Assembly: GCA_937139475.1 (NCBI GenBank)
Contig: CAKZQF010000102.1
Coordinates: 46,394 to 110,393, forward strand
Length of the DNA stretch: 64,000 nt
DNA from: an uncultured Gammaproteobacteria bacterium
Lineage (GTDB): Bacteria; Pseudomonadota; Gammaproteobacteria; Enterobacterales; Psychrobiaceae
Reading direction: 5' to 3'
The notes beneath the pieces were generated by a model. It made no database searches and was not told the origin of the DNA. It saw only the letters and a program-made list of their open reading frames with translations. Below, piece by piece: positions 1-9,658 of this stretch. Numbering within the stretch: position 1 is the stretch's first letter; every line of letters starts with the position of its first letter. Made by a program: the position numbers and the translations under genes.

Positions 1-2094
1 TTTATTTTCCTTATTTTTATCTTTTGATTGGGAAGATGTAGGCACTGGCCTCTCCATCATGTTGATTCTTCTACGAAGCATTTGGAAATAGTTATCAACA
101 CCATATAACGAAGCATTATTAATAGTACTTTCGCTGTGGTTTGTTAAAAATCTAATATCGATCAAGCTATCTTTTACTACAGGGGATTCTTGCTTTATCC
201 ATTGAGGGTCATCTTCTTCGGCTTTTCTATCTCGTAGTAATGCACAAGTTAACTTATTTGACTTTATTAACTCTGAAAGAGTACGTGTCATTGACATTTC
301 AAACCCAACATCATTATCAGCAAATAAATTTATATGTTCCGCTTCATTAAAATATTGTTTTAATATTTCCAAATGAGCCATTGTTGAATACGTTTGTTGC
401 AGCAACAAATGCTTCGTTGGTGGTTTTAGATTTTCATCATCGTCATTTTCAATGGCTTCTTCTTGTAAGATATATTGAGGATACCTGCGCTTATGCAATG
501 GTTTTAAGTATTCCCCGATTCTAATAAACTCTTTTTTTAGAGAATTATAATCTGAAGTGAAGTCAAAGTTTAACGTACTTGCTAATGCAAACCTTGAGCT
601 ATTATCAATCGTAGTGACATTAACAATTTTAGTTCTTCTAGCATCAGATTTGTCACTCCAGTTTGAATAGAAGTGCTGGCGATCCATGCTTAAATTTAAT
701 GTCCTATTTTTTAACTTATGCAAATTTTGTTGTAATTGGTATTGGTCAAATTGAACACACTGCTTATAAAAAAACTCTAATTTTAAATAAATAGTTTTAT
801 GATCTATGTTTAATTTATCAGAGATACGATTGATTATTCCTTTATTAACAAATTCCAAAAATAATTGATGGTTAATTTGATGATCTCGTTGACCTTTTTG
901 TGGATTTATTTTTGATGTGAATTTTGTTTTACATGATTTACATTTAAATGTTTGTGATGATAATTCAGTAGTTAAATGAATATGACCAGTATTACTATCT
1001 ATCTGATGGATTTGAGGTAAATCAGTCCTTAATTCAACTTCTCTTATGTTCTTACTATCTAACCAGTAAAGCTCTGGATGACTTAAAATTCCTTTTCCGT
1101 GGTTACTACAAGGAGGCAATAGCTTATTTATTTCTATGACTTTACGGTTAACAGTCTTTTGAATTTTTTTGTATCTTCGACCATCAGGAATGCCTTTTCG
1201 AGTATTTTGCTCTAAACCTGAATTTAAACACGATGGCTCAATAAATTTAGCATTAGATTTCAATCTATTTGATTCTTGCACCAATGCCTTGTTACTAATC
1301 AACATAGACGATGCCCCACAAACGGTACAGACTAGAGACATTCTTTTAATTTTATTATATGACTTAGCTTGGATTTTATAGCCACCACTTATTTTGACAT
1401 AGTTACCATTCTTATTTTTCTTTGAATGTTGCGGTGGTATACCATAGTTTGCACAACTGGTGTTTTTACAAAAATTGACCTGAACACCTTTGTAAGCTCT
1501 TGGAAATGAGAACTTTTCAGGTTTATTTCTTTTTGTTTCTTTTGAGTGGGGGAGAGATGTTATTACACCATCTGGATTTTTGTTTATAGCTATTAAAAGG
1601 TCGGCTGTTATTTGTGCGTCAATTAATGCGCCATGAACTTTCCTTTTAGTTGTATCAATACAGTAAATTCTACAAGCACTATCTAAATTTATTGTTCTAC
1701 CAAGTTTGCTTGTCACATAATCCATCAAACAAGTAGATGTGTAATCTAAAGAAAATTTAACAGGTGACTTTGCCAAAAACGCTTCGTGATCTAAAAACTT
1801 TAAATCAAAATCTTTGTTGTAAAAAAATAGTTCACAATCACCAATAAACTTCACTATTTCATCTAAGCAATCTTTGAATAATGGTTTATCAATAAGAAAG
1901 TCATCTTTTATCTGATGGATACGGAAGGCTGGCTTGGTACTTCTTTTACCTTGGGGGCATAAGTAAGTTTGAAATGAGTTACCAGTAACAACATTGTCGA
2001 TAACTTCCACCAAAGCAATTTCAATAACACGATGCTTCCCTGTTAGGGGATCAGTACCAGTTGTTTCAGTATCAATTACTATTTGCCTTACCAT
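1..2094 (-). CDS. DnaQ-type exonuclease fused to transposase-like domains (partial, runs off left edge)
   Basis: One frame is open for 698 codons from ATG at 2094 to the window edge with no stop. Residues 1-175 are a DEDDh exonuclease like the DNA polymerase III epsilon subunit: ExoI is IDTETTG with D8 and E10, ExoII is YNKDFD near 92-97, and ExoIII is HGALIDAQ with H154 and D159. A zinc ribbon follows (C209, C214, C256, C259), then further Cys residues and FKCKSCKTKF (385-388), then an HTH-like stretch at about 410-440, as in IS1 InsA-type proteins. A DDE-like region has candidate acids in NLSMDRQHF (D471), NLFADND (D593/D595) and near 655-667, followed by an Arg-rich LRRRIN. The gene looks more AT-rich than the genes to its right. 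The exonuclease call is firm; the transposase call rests on pattern only and the C-terminus is not visible. GTGAG seven bases before the ATG may be the ribosome site. Confidence 0.8.
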   Translation of the reverse strand, partial: MVRQIVIDTETTGTDPLTGKHRVIEIALVEVIDNVVTGNSFQTYLCPQGKRSTKPAFRIHQIKDDFLIDKPLFKDCLDEIVKFIGDCELFFYNKDFDLKFLDHEAFLAKSPVKFSLDYTSTCLMDYVTSKLGRTINLDSACRIYCIDTTKRKVHGALIDAQITADLLIAINKNPDGVITSLPHSKETKRNKPEKFSFPRAYKGVQVNFCKNTSCANYGIPPQHSKKNKNGNYVKISGGYKIQAKSYNKIKRMSLVCTVCGASSMLISNKALVQESNRLKSNAKFIEPSCLNSGLEQNTRKGIPDGRRYKKIQKTVNRKVIEINKLLPPCSNHGKGILSHPELYWLDSKNIREVELRTDLPQIHQIDSNTGHIHLTTELSSQTFKCKSCKTKFTSKINPQKGQRDHQINHQLFLEFVNKGIINRISDKLNIDHKTIYLKLEFFYKQCVQFDQYQLQQNLHKLKNRTLNLSMDRQHFYSNWSDKSDARRTKIVNVTTIDNSSRFALASTLNFDFTSDYNSLKKEFIRIGEYLKPLHKRRYPQYILQEEAIENDDDENLKPPTKHLLLQQTYSTMAHLEILKQYFNEAEHINLFADNDVGFEMSMTRTLSELIKSNKLTCALLRDRKAEEDDPQWIKQESPVVKDSLIDIRFLTNHSESTINNASLYGVDNYFQMLRRRINMMERPVPTSSQSKDKNKENK

Positions 2095-2188
2095 AATAAA
2101 CTCACTTATTATAAGTACTTAGGGTAATTATATTATAGTATAACATTAGCGCTTTTGCGAAGGCATGTTAATCTGTTGTTTATAAAGC

Positions 2189-2226
2189 AAAAAAGCCAGA
2201 AAACATATAGTTTAACTGGCTTTTTT
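2189..2226 (-). terminator. Rho-independent terminator after regA-like gene
   Basis: GCCAG (2195-2199) pairs with CTGGC (2216-2220). The stem is flanked by an A-run on the left and a T-run on the right, so it could work in both directions. It separates the regulator gene from the exonuclease-transposase gene. Confidence 0.8.
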
Positions 2227-2292
2227 GTTCGTTTCCGTTGGGCTGTGGCGATATACAGCTATAAAATCATCCCTTGTTTAAGCACTGCGCCA

Positions 2293-2820
2293 TTATTTTA
2301 ATACTGGCTTTTTTTGTAGCTTGCGCTGGAGTGTACGGCGATGCATACCCAGCTGACGAGCAGTGGCTGAAACATTCCCCTCATTGACATTAAGTACCTG
2401 CTGAATATGCTCCCATTCAACCCGCTCTGGCGACATCGTGTCTTGGGCTAACTCTACCACTTCCTCACTAGCCCCCTGCCCCGTAAGTGCTCGTAGAATC
2501 ATTTGAGTATCAGCTGGCTTAGCCAGATAGTCGTCAGCGCCAAGGCGCATCGCTTCAACAGCTGTTGCAATGCTTGCATACCCTGTCAGTAATACCATAC
2601 GAACATTGGGCAGTGCCGCGCGAATCGGCTTAATTAGCGTTAGGCCATTGTCTGTAGCCAACTTCATATCGAGTAAAATATGGCTTGGCTTAATTTGGTG
2701 GCATAAGTGTAATACTTGGTCAGCCTGGTTAACTGATGTACAAGTAAAGCCCTGCTTGGTCAAACGTCGTTCAAGTGTTTGTGCAAACGGCAGATCATCT
2801 TCAACAATTAATAGCTTCAT
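2293..2820 (-). CDS. regA: RegA/PrrA/ActR-family response regulator
   Basis: 175 aa. An N-terminal receiver domain carries the acidic pocket D8-D9, phospho-acceptor D51 (HILLDMKL), LLTGYAS and the conserved Lys in YLAKPAD. After a short linker a Fis-type helix-turn-helix (VSATARQLGMHRRTLQRKL) occupies the last 40 residues. This short receiver-plus-Fis layout without an AAA domain is that of RegA/PrrA, the partner of RegB/PrrB. In this family it controls respiratory, redox and fixation genes. The start lies 4 bases after the sensor kinase stop, with AGGTGA upstream, so the two are co-transcribed. The targets in this organism cannot be read from the window. Confidence 0.85.
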   Translation of the reverse strand: MKLLIVEDDLPFAQTLERRLTKQGFTCTSVNQADQVLHLCHQIKPSHILLDMKLATDNGLTLIKPIRAALPNVRMVLLTGYASIATAVEAMRLGADDYLAKPADTQMILRALTGQGASEEVVELAQDTMSPERVEWEHIQQVLNVNEGNVSATARQLGMHRRTLQRKLQKKPVLK

Positions 2821-2824
2821 CTAT

Positions 2825-4060
2825 TTAATTCACCTTCAATGGTAGGGAGACGTGGGCAATAGCGCCTTGCTCTTGATGGTTTACTAATCTTAAGTCACCA
2901 CCTAAACGCTCTAACGTGGTATTAGACAATAACATCGCCATGCCTAAACCACTGTCACTTTTGACCAATTGCTCGCCCAACCGGCCACTGTTTGGATTTA
3001 GTCCGCTGCCAAAGTCTCTAATTTCTAGAAACAGCTTAGCATTCTCAACCTTGACCAACATGGTGAGTTTATCAGCACCTGTTTTTAGGTTTGACTTAAT
3101 ACCATTTTGCACCAGATTTAATAGTGCCGGAAGTAACATCGCATCAGAGACTAATTCAAGCTGCATATCCTGTTCACTGGTTTTAAGATTAACCTCTAAC
3201 TTGGTTTGCACAAACTGTAGCGCTACAGCATCCGTTATCTCATCGACTAATTCATTAACACTAATAAGCTCTTTCTTATTCTCACGAATAGAAGTTGCTA
3301 ACGTCCTAAAATAGCCAAGTTGATTTGCACATTGTGACAGCGGCTGCGCCATCGCTCGAACCGCGACATCATCTGGGTAATCTTCACTTAATTCATCAAA
3401 CAGCAACTGAAGGTTGCTAAGTGGTGTTGCCAATTGATGAGTAACCTGAGCAGATGCTACTCCAAGTGCTAGTAACTGCTCGCTTCGTAGTTGCTCTTCA
3501 CGCTGCAGGGATATCGCGCGCTCGCGATTGGTGATAAGTTTAGCCATCGCGCCTACCACAATAGTCACCACAATAACTGACAGCAAGAAATTAGCCCACA
3601 TGCCAATAAAATGATTGCTCATGTCCATCTGATGCATCGTATGTTCGGGCATATTTAACAACAATAGACTATAAGCTACAACAGCACTCGATGAGATGAT
3701 TATCAGCAGTTTAGCTGGCAAACTAACCGCGGCTATAACAATGGGCAATAGCAACAACGAAACAAAAGCGTTGGTAGCACCACCGCTTAATGACATAAGT
3801 ACAGTCAAAAAGAATACATCAGCCAGTACTTGGCATAATATTGCGATATTACCTGCCTGGCGCTGCTTAAAGAAAATAATACTGGCAACATGAAATAACA
3901 GCTCAACGCCAATGACTGCTAATAAAGGCATTAGTGCTATTTTTAACGACATTAAAAAATAGACACCCAACACAGTTAACAGCTGCACGGCGATTGCCAC
4001 ACTTCGCAACACAAATAGTCGCTGAATAACCGACATATCTTTTACATGTGAATAGGTCAC
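2825..4060 (-). CDS. regB: RegB/PrrB-family redox sensor histidine kinase
   Basis: 411 aa. About six hydrophobic segments fill residues 15-172, followed by a HisKA domain with phospho-acceptor H208 in QVTHQLATPLSN and a HATPase_c domain (NLVQNGIKSN, DFGSGL, GLGMAMLLSN). GGATNAF at 93-99 matches the quinone-sensing GGxxNPF heptapeptide of RegB with Ala in place of Pro. A Cys at 244, 36 residues after the His, is close to where the redox Cys of RegB sits. These features support a membrane redox sensor for the adjacent regA-like gene. The GTG start at 4060 has TAGGA seven bases upstream; an ATG at 4036 is the alternative. An FNR-like site lies upstream at 4136-4149. Confidence 0.85.
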   Translation of the reverse strand: MTYSHVKDMSVIQRLFVLRSVAIAVQLLTVLGVYFLMSLKIALMPLLAVIGVELLFHVASIIFFKQRQAGNIAILCQVLADVFFLTVLMSLSGGATNAFVSLLLLPIVIAAVSLPAKLLIIISSSAVVAYSLLLLNMPEHTMHQMDMSNHFIGMWANFLLSVIVVTIVVGAMAKLITNRERAISLQREEQLRSEQLLALGVASAQVTHQLATPLSNLQLLFDELSEDYPDDVAVRAMAQPLSQCANQLGYFRTLATSIRENKKELISVNELVDEITDAVALQFVQTKLEVNLKTSEQDMQLELVSDAMLLPALLNLVQNGIKSNLKTGADKLTMLVKVENAKLFLEIRDFGSGLNPNSGRLGEQLVKSDSGLGMAMLLSNTTLERLGGDLRLVNHQEQGAIAHVSLPLKVN

Positions 4061-4135
4061 GCTAATATCCTAATTAATTTTTTCCTGATTGTATCAAAGT
4101 GTTAGGGGTTTAGCGCAAGGATATTAGCGAGTGGA

Positions 4136-4149
4136 TTAATCTGGATCAA
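4136..4149. promoter_or_regulatory. Possible FNR/ANR-type operator upstream of regB
   Basis: TTAAT-CTGG-ATCAA matches the FNR consensus TTGAT-N4-ATCAA at nine of ten fixed bases. It lies about 75 bases upstream of the regB-like start. A redox role would fit the downstream pair, but single-site matches like this are common by chance. Confidence 0.3.
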
Positions 4150-4423
4150 GATGAACGTGGCACATAGCAGCAAACAACTCACTGAAACTGTTTTTATTTG
4201 TTTCTTCGACTTCACCAGCGTTATTCTTATCTAAGCCAGTCTAATCGAGGGTCACTCGTTGAGAGCGTATTCAAGCCACAGTCCAGAAAATTATTGAACA
4301 GGAATACTCATTATTTAGGAGGACTCTCAAAATGGAACTGTCGGTGTTTTTCGTTGAGGAGCTTGGATTAGGTTAATAATAAGCAAGGTTGATGGGCTAA
4401 ATTGGAATTTAAGCTAGGGCAAA

Positions 4424-4450
4424 ACAAAAAAGCAGCGCTAGTGCGCTGCT
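4424..4450 (-). terminator. Terminator of the thr operon
   Basis: AGCAGCGC (4431-4438) and GCGCTGCT (4443-4450) form a perfect 8-bp stem with a 4-base loop. On the minus strand the stem is followed by a T-rich tract, just after the thrC stop. Confidence 0.9.
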
Positions 4451-4471
4451 CTTAATATCGTGAGTAATTAA

Positions 4472-5752
4472 CTAAATTGCCATTAAATGACCACGAAGTT
4501 CGCTAAAGTCAGCTTGGATATCTTTAGATAAAATATCTTTATCTGCAACGTCTGCTAATGCTTTTGGCAAAGTGATATGAATATCAAGAATTTCTTCTAC
4601 GCTATCTTGGAACTTAGACGGATGCGCAGTACATAGGAAGACACCAGTTTCGTCATCGGCTAAATCATTTTGCAACGCAAATGATGCAATCGCACCATGT
4701 GGTTCACATAGATAGTTATCATGCTCGTAAAGCGCTTTAAGACCAACAACCGTTTGCTCTTCATCAACCTTAACACCACTAATAAGCGATTTAGACCAGA
4801 ACTGTGTTTTAAGCAGTTCTTCTATACGTGGCCAGTTGTTTGGCGCTGAAACATCCATCGCATTTGAGCGGGTCGCAATAGTCTTAATTGGCGTCCACTC
4901 ACCAGTGTCCAGGTAACGTGGTACGGTGTCGTTTAAGTTCGTCGCAGCGATAAAGCGCTTAATAGGTAAGCCCATCGCTTTAGCCAACATCCCCGCAGTT
5001 AAATCGCCAAAATTACCACTTGGCACACTAAACACAACGTTTTTACGTTCATCCTTTGGCAACTTAGCGAACGCTTCAAAGTAATAACAAATTTGTGCTA
5101 ATAGACGTGCAATATTGATAGAGTTAGCAGAGTTTAAGCCAATCGCGCCTTTAAGTTCTAAATCATCAAAAGCATCTTTTACCAATTGCTGACAATCATC
5201 AAAGCGACCTTCAACGGCGTAAGTGTGGATATTGTTGCCTAAGGTACAAAATAACTTCTCTTGAAGCACACTAATTTTACCCTTTGGATAAAGCACTGCC
5301 ACATCAATATTATCTAAACCGTAGAAGGCATGCGCTACAGCAGCACCAGTATCACCTGATGTTGCTGTTAAAATAGTTGCTTTCTCACCATTGCTTACCT
5401 GATTTAAACATTGTGCTAAAAAGCGGGCTCCAAAATCTTTAAACGCCAGCGTTGGACCATGAGTTAATTCAAGGGCATAAACCCCATCTTTCACTCTTTC
5501 CACGGCAAGTGGAAAGTTAAATGCATTGCGCACCATCGTTTCAACTACGTCACTACCAAGCTCTTCACCTAAGAATGCATCAAGAATATCAACGCTACGG
5601 CTAACAAAATCTTTTTCTAGTAGCTCGTCAATATTACCTAGGGTTGGGATGGAGGTTGGAAAAAATAGTCCTTGGTTATCGCCTAAGCCTAATTTTACCG
5701 CTTGAGCAAAAGTTACACGTTGCTCGTTCTTTTTTAAGTTATACAGTTCCAC
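4472..5752 (-). CDS. thrC: Threonine synthase
   Basis: 426 aa from a GTG start at 5752, close to E. coli ThrC (428 aa). It converts O-phosphohomoserine to threonine. The N-terminus ELYNLKKNEQRVTFAQAV and the following GLGDNQGLFFP are typical of the family. The PLP-binding Lys is K105 in HGPTLAFKDFGARF, and TATSGDTGAA and VPSGNFGDL form the cofactor cradle. The frame extends seven codons further upstream, but GTG has GGGAGG six bases before it and sits one base after the thrB stop, so it is the likely start. It is the last gene of the operon and is followed by a strong terminator. Confidence 0.95.
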   Translation of the reverse strand: MELYNLKKNEQRVTFAQAVKLGLGDNQGLFFPTSIPTLGNIDELLEKDFVSRSVDILDAFLGEELGSDVVETMVRNAFNFPLAVERVKDGVYALELTHGPTLAFKDFGARFLAQCLNQVSNGEKATILTATSGDTGAAVAHAFYGLDNIDVAVLYPKGKISVLQEKLFCTLGNNIHTYAVEGRFDDCQQLVKDAFDDLELKGAIGLNSANSINIARLLAQICYYFEAFAKLPKDERKNVVFSVPSGNFGDLTAGMLAKAMGLPIKRFIAATNLNDTVPRYLDTGEWTPIKTIATRSNAMDVSAPNNWPRIEELLKTQFWSKSLISGVKVDEEQTVVGLKALYEHDNYLCEPHGAIASFALQNDLADDETGVFLCTAHPSKFQDSVEEILDIHITLPKALADVADKDILSKDIQADFSELRGHLMAI

Positions 5753-5753
5753 G

Positions 5754-6701
5754 TTACGCCTCCCTACGGGCACCTTGGGTATCTAATTTACAGATGTGGC
5801 TAAAACCATCATCGTTTTGCAGATAATTTTGTTGTAAATAAAGTTCTAATTCTTTTGCTTTGGCCAAGCTGTCTGTGACAGCAAAAAGAGTCGGCCCACT
5901 GCCACTAATGCCACTGGCCATTGCGCCTAGCTCAAGCATTGCCGCTTTGTTTTGTTCAAATTTTGGAATAATTGGTGCCCGCACAGGCTCTGCAATCACA
6001 TCCACTAACAGCGCAGCAGCCAAGTTGCTATCACCGCGATGACTAGCATCAATAAATGCTGCCAAATTGCGACCAAAGGTTAATGCTGTTTTTAAATCTA
6101 CTTCGGTTGGCATTAACGCACGCGCTTCTGCCGTTGGCACCTTGGCCCCCGAATATGCTAATACCCAATACCAATTATCAAAACTTGGAATGGTAGAGCA
6201 CAATGTCTCTTGATGCTCTACCATTAATTGTAGTCCACCAAAGTAACTCGGCGCGACATTATCATAATGCACGCTACCACTAATTTGCCCTTCTAACTGA
6301 CCCATTAGTAATAACATTTCGCTCTTAGTTAGCGCATTATCGTAAAATTCATTTAGGCCATAAAGCGCGGCAACCACTGAGGCAGCACTAGAGCCTAAAC
6401 CACTACCGACCGGTAGCTCTTTTTCAAGCACTAGCTTAACACCTTGATAGGCTATGCCTTTCTCAGTTAGGCATTTTCGATACTCAACAGCACAATCATA
6501 CAAAATATTTTTTTTCGGGTCAGACGGTAACTTATGGGCAAATGAGCCAATAGTACTCACTTCAACACCCTGCTTGAGTTCGCTCAGGGTAACAAAATCC
6601 CCTAGTAACGTGCCATCAATCGGCGCTACTGCGCCGCCAAGTAAATCAAAACCAACACTGACATTACCCATCGATGCTGGTGCAAACACACGGATGCTCA
6701 T
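5754..6701 (-). CDS. thrB: Homoserine kinase
   Basis: 315 aa GHMP-family kinase that makes O-phosphohomoserine from homoserine and ATP. It starts with IRVFAPASMGNVSVGFDLLG and has the ATP loop PVGSGLGSSAAS at 97-108 and the C-terminal GISGSGPTLFAV motif. Length matches E. coli ThrB (310 aa). It lies two bases after the thrA stop and one base before the thrC start, so translation is probably coupled across the operon. Confidence 0.95.
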   Translation of the reverse strand: MSIRVFAPASMGNVSVGFDLLGGAVAPIDGTLLGDFVTLSELKQGVEVSTIGSFAHKLPSDPKKNILYDCAVEYRKCLTEKGIAYQGVKLVLEKELPVGSGLGSSAASVVAALYGLNEFYDNALTKSEMLLLMGQLEGQISGSVHYDNVAPSYFGGLQLMVEHQETLCSTIPSFDNWYWVLAYSGAKVPTAEARALMPTEVDLKTALTFGRNLAAFIDASHRGDSNLAAALLVDVIAEPVRAPIIPKFEQNKAAMLELGAMASGISGSGPTLFAVTDSLAKAKELELYLQQNYLQNDDGFSHICKLDTQGARREA

Positions 6702-6703
6702 GG

Positions 6704-9175
6704 TTAAACCTCACGCTGCCAAGCTAACGTACGTAGCATATCGGCAAATACACCCGCAGCCGTTACCGCATTACCCGCACCATAACCACGTAACACAAAT
6801 GGAATTGGTTGGTAGTAACGAGAATAGAAAGCTAAGGCATTTTCGCCGCCTTTAACCCCATACAACGGCTCATCACTAGCAACTTCTTGTATTTGCACTT
6901 TACACACACGGTTGTCTTCTTCACCTTCAATAATACCAACATAACGCAGTACTTTGCCTTCGCTTGCGGCTTTTTCTATGCGTGCGGCAATTGCCGCATC
7001 AGCTTTTGGCAAGTTCGCCATAAACTCATCAATTGAACCTGACGCGTCAAAATCATCTGGCAATACAGAGTCAACTTGAATATCTTCCAGCTCTAATTCC
7101 ATACCGGTTTCACGGGCAAGGATTAGCACTTTTCGCGCCACATCCATTCCGCTTAAATCATCACGCGGATCAGGCTCGGTAAAACACTTCTCCTTGGCAA
7201 TTGCTGTTGCTTGTGACAAGGTCATGCCTTCATCCAGCTGACCAAAGATGTAGGATAGAGAACCTGATAACACACCGCTAAATGAGGCTAGCTCATCACC
7301 AGCGCTTAGTAGATTTTGTAGATTATCGATAACAGGCAGACCTGCACCAACTGTTGTCTCATAAAGGAAACGGCGGCGCTTAACCAACGCTGCTTTGCGT
7401 AGCTCTTTATAATAATCTTGCGATGCGGTATTGGCTTTTTTGTTTGGTGTTACCACATGGAAGCCATTTTCAAGTAAAGCAACGTACTGGTCAGCAATAG
7501 TTTGGCTGCTTGTACAATCGACCACTAGTGGGTTAAGTAGGTGATTCTCTCGAGCAAAACTAATTAGGCGATTAACATCATAGCCTTGTTCTGTTGCGTT
7601 AAGTTGTTCTTGCCAAGATGATGTATCAATCCCCTCGGTCGTTAGCAACATTTGACGAGAGTTCGCGAGGCCACATACACGTATCGCAATGTTCTTCTTC
7701 GCTAAATAAGCCTTTTGGTTATGCACTTGATTCAGCAACTCTTGACCTACGTTACCACAACCCACTAAGAATAAGTCGATGTATTGTAGTGAATTAAAGA
7801 ATCGCTGATGACAGGCTTTAATTGCACGAGGACAACGATGGAGGTCAATGACAGCAGAGATTGAACGCTCAGACGAGCCTTGGGCAATCGCCACCACATT
7901 AACGCGTGCCTGTGATAATGCCTGGAAGAATTTAGCTGATACGCCCTGAACTGTTTTCATGCGGTCGCCAATTAGTGAGATAATTGCTAATTGATGACGA
8001 ATCTCAAGTGGTTCTAGTAAATCATTGCGCAATTCAAGTTCAAATTCTGCTTCAAGCGCAGATTTAACTAATAGATGGTCAGCTGATGGCACACAGAAAC
8101 TAATACTGTATTCGCTCGAAGACTGTGTGATTAAGCTTATTGAAACACCGGTTAAAGAAATTGCTTCAAAGATACGTGAGGCCATACCGACCATACCTTT
8201 CATGCCTGGGCCTGAAACGCTAACCATTGACATATCATCAAGGTTTGAAATCGCTTTTACTTGATTTTCATCATCTTGGCGCTCTGCTGAGACTAATGAA
8301 CCGGGCGCATCTGGGTTAAAGCTATTTTTTATTAGGCAAGGGATATGATATTGCGCAATTGGCACGATAGTCTTTGGATGAAGTACTTTAGCGCCAAAAT
8401 AAGACAATTCCATTGCTTCTTGATAACTCAACTGATTGATTAACTGCGCGTCTTTAACCAGGCGAGGATCGGCATTATAAACACCATCAACGTCGGTCCA
8501 AATCTCACAGCAGTCAGCGCGCAAAGCGGCAGCTAAACAAGCCGCTGAATAATCAGAGCCATTACGACCTAAGGTCACAATTTCACCCGCATCATTAACA
8601 GCGGTAAAACCTGGCATTAACCAAACGCGTGCTGTTGACAGATCTTTAGCATCCATTGTTGCGCGAGCCGCTTCAATGTCGACCTGAGCTTCTAAGTAGT
8701 TCGAATCAGCATGCATGAAGTCTTTTGGCTCAAGTGTATTTACGTTAACACCGCGGGCACTTAGTAGCTGGGTCATAATTGCAATAGATAAGCGCTCGCC
8801 AACCACGAGAAGTTGTGCACGAATATTGTCTGGGCATTGCGCTAATAGCTTAACGCCGTTTAGCGTACGAGTAAGTAAGTCTGATTCGACTTGCCACACA
8901 GCATTCACTTTATCGGCATCAAACCCGTTGTATTTCGCACTTAAACCGCTAACGATAGCATCGAAAGTACTTTTAACGCGAGTAAGTGCATCATTGTCAC
9001 ATTGGCCGTCAGAATTGCAGTCTACCGCCTCAACGATATTGTTGGTGGTTTTACCCGGTGCTGATAGCACAACCGCTAATTGATCTTTATTACAACGTTC
9101 AACCAAAATGTCGGCAACGCGCTCTACTCTCTCTAAATCGGCTAAACTTGAACCGCCAAACTTCATTACGCGCAT
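6704..9175 (-). CDS. thrA: Bifunctional aspartokinase I / homoserine dehydrogenase I
   Basis: 823 aa (E. coli ThrA 820). The N-terminal aspartokinase domain begins [11 protein letters not shown] and carries [11 protein letters not shown] and the [10 protein letters not shown] region. Two ACT-type regulatory segments follow at about 320-460, with [11 protein letters not shown] and QGSSERSIS. The C-terminal homoserine dehydrogenase begins with the NAD(P) loop [12 protein letters not shown] and includes [11 protein letters not shown] and the [16 protein letters not shown] catalytic region. The frame can be extended 11 codons upstream, but ATG at 9175 gives the family-typical start and has GGGAGAG about five bases before it. 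It sits 100 bases downstream of the thrL attenuator. Confidence 0.96.
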   Translation of the reverse strand: MRVMKFGGSSLADLERVERVADILVERCNKDQLAVVLSAPGKTTNNIVEAVDCNSDGQCDNDALTRVKSTFDAIVSGLSAKYNGFDADKVNAVWQVESDLLTRTLNGVKLLAQCPDNIRAQLLVVGERLSIAIMTQLLSARGVNVNTLEPKDFMHADSNYLEAQVDIEAARATMDAKDLSTARVWLMPGFTAVNDAGEIVTLGRNGSDYSAACLAAALRADCCEIWTDVDGVYNADPRLVKDAQLINQLSYQEAMELSYFGAKVLHPKTIVPIAQYHIPCLIKNSFNPDAPGSLVSAERQDDENQVKAISNLDDMSMVSVSGPGMKGMVGMASRIFEAISLTGVSISLITQSSSEYSISFCVPSADHLLVKSALEAEFELELRNDLLEPLEIRHQLAIISLIGDRMKTVQGVSAKFFQALSQARVNVVAIAQGSSERSISAVIDLHRCPRAIKACHQRFFNSLQYIDLFLVGCGNVGQELLNQVHNQKAYLAKKNIAIRVCGLANSRQMLLTTEGIDTSSWQEQLNATEQGYDVNRLISFARENHLLNPLVVDCTSSQTIADQYVALLENGFHVVTPNKKANTASQDYYKELRKAALVKRRRFLYETTVGAGLPVIDNLQNLLSAGDELASFSGVLSGSLSYIFGQLDEGMTLSQATAIAKEKCFTEPDPRDDLSGMDVARKVLILARETGMELELEDIQVDSVLPDDFDASGSIDEFMANLPKADAAIAARIEKAASEGKVLRYVGIIEGEEDNRVCKVQIQEVASDEPLYGVKGGENALAFYSRYYQPIPFVLRGYGAGNAVTAAGVFADMLRTLAWQREV

Positions 9176-9276
9176 GTTATCTCTCCCAAGACTTTGCTCT
9201 TTGGTCACTTAATCAACTCAAGTGCTATAAATAGTAACTAATCATCAGGACTAATAATCTTTGTCGAAGTCCTGAA

Positions 9277-9310
9277 CAAAAAAGCCCGCGTCGGTTAGGG
9301 CGCGGGCTTT
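9277..9310 (-). terminator. Threonine-operon transcription attenuator
   Basis: A 10-bp stem (9281-9290 with 9301-9310, AAAGCCCGCG/CGCGGGCTTT) is followed on the minus strand by a T-run. It begins 27 bases after the leader-peptide stop and about 100 bases before thrA, the arrangement of an attenuator rather than an operon end. Confidence 0.9.
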
Positions 9311-9337
9311 GCTAATTTCGTTTTTTTAGAAACGCAT

Positions 9338-9403
9338 TCACCCAATCCGCCGGATAATAATACCGGTGGTAATAATGATGTGGGTGGTAAGATTGCGTAG
9401 CAT
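9338..9403 (-). CDS. thrL: thr operon leader peptide
   Basis: A 21-residue ORF reads MLRNLTTHIIITTGIIIRR then Ile-Gly and stop. It has four Thr and seven Ile codons in clusters, as in E. coli ThrL. Ribosome stalling at Thr or Ile codons when charged tRNA is short would prevent formation of the downstream terminator and allow thrABC expression. Position, codon content and the attenuator at 9277-9310 agree; the ribosome site is weak. The gene is too short for routine ORF calling. Confidence 0.88.
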   Translation of the reverse strand: MLRNLTTHIIITTGIIIRRIG

Positions 9404-9432
9404 ATCGTTCCGGTGCGTTATCTAAAAGAATG

Positions 9433-9466
9433 GCTATAGCATGGACATTAAATGCCACAGTGTCAA
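9433..9466 (-). promoter_or_regulatory. Probable promoter of thrLABC
   Basis: On the minus strand TTGACA (9461-9466) is followed by an extended -10 TGC-TATAGC (9433-9438), 30 bases before the thrL start. The 22-base spacer is longer than ideal, so the extended -10 is the stronger part of the call. Confidence 0.45.
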
Positions 9467-9658
9467 TCACATTTTATTAACATTTTTTGCGACTTTAGTC
9501 TAAATGGAAATAATAATGTAACAGTTAAATCATTTTTTTGATTAATGCCGCCACAAAACAATCTAAATTGAACACCTACTACCGCTATCGGCAATAAAAA
9601 AGATGAAACTGGAGCAAATTCAGGTAAACTTAGGCAAATTTTATTTTTGGAAAAAACC

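Larger units (their letters stand above)
4061..4471. other. Intergenic region between regB and thrC
   Basis: No convincing gene. It contains a possible FNR-type site (4136-4149) and the thr operon terminator. A 14-codon ORF at 4332-4376 has a strong AGGAGG nine bases upstream, but it is too short to call. Confidence 0.5.

Noticed and set aside
1169..1381. 70-codon plus-strand ORF inside the exonuclease-transposase gene
   Set aside because: The opposite strand is open for 698 codons with recognisable domains, so this is a shadow.
4332..4376. 14-codon ORF with a strong AGGAGG upstream
   Set aside because: Too short to distinguish from chance; no leader-peptide codon run and no terminator placed to be controlled by it.
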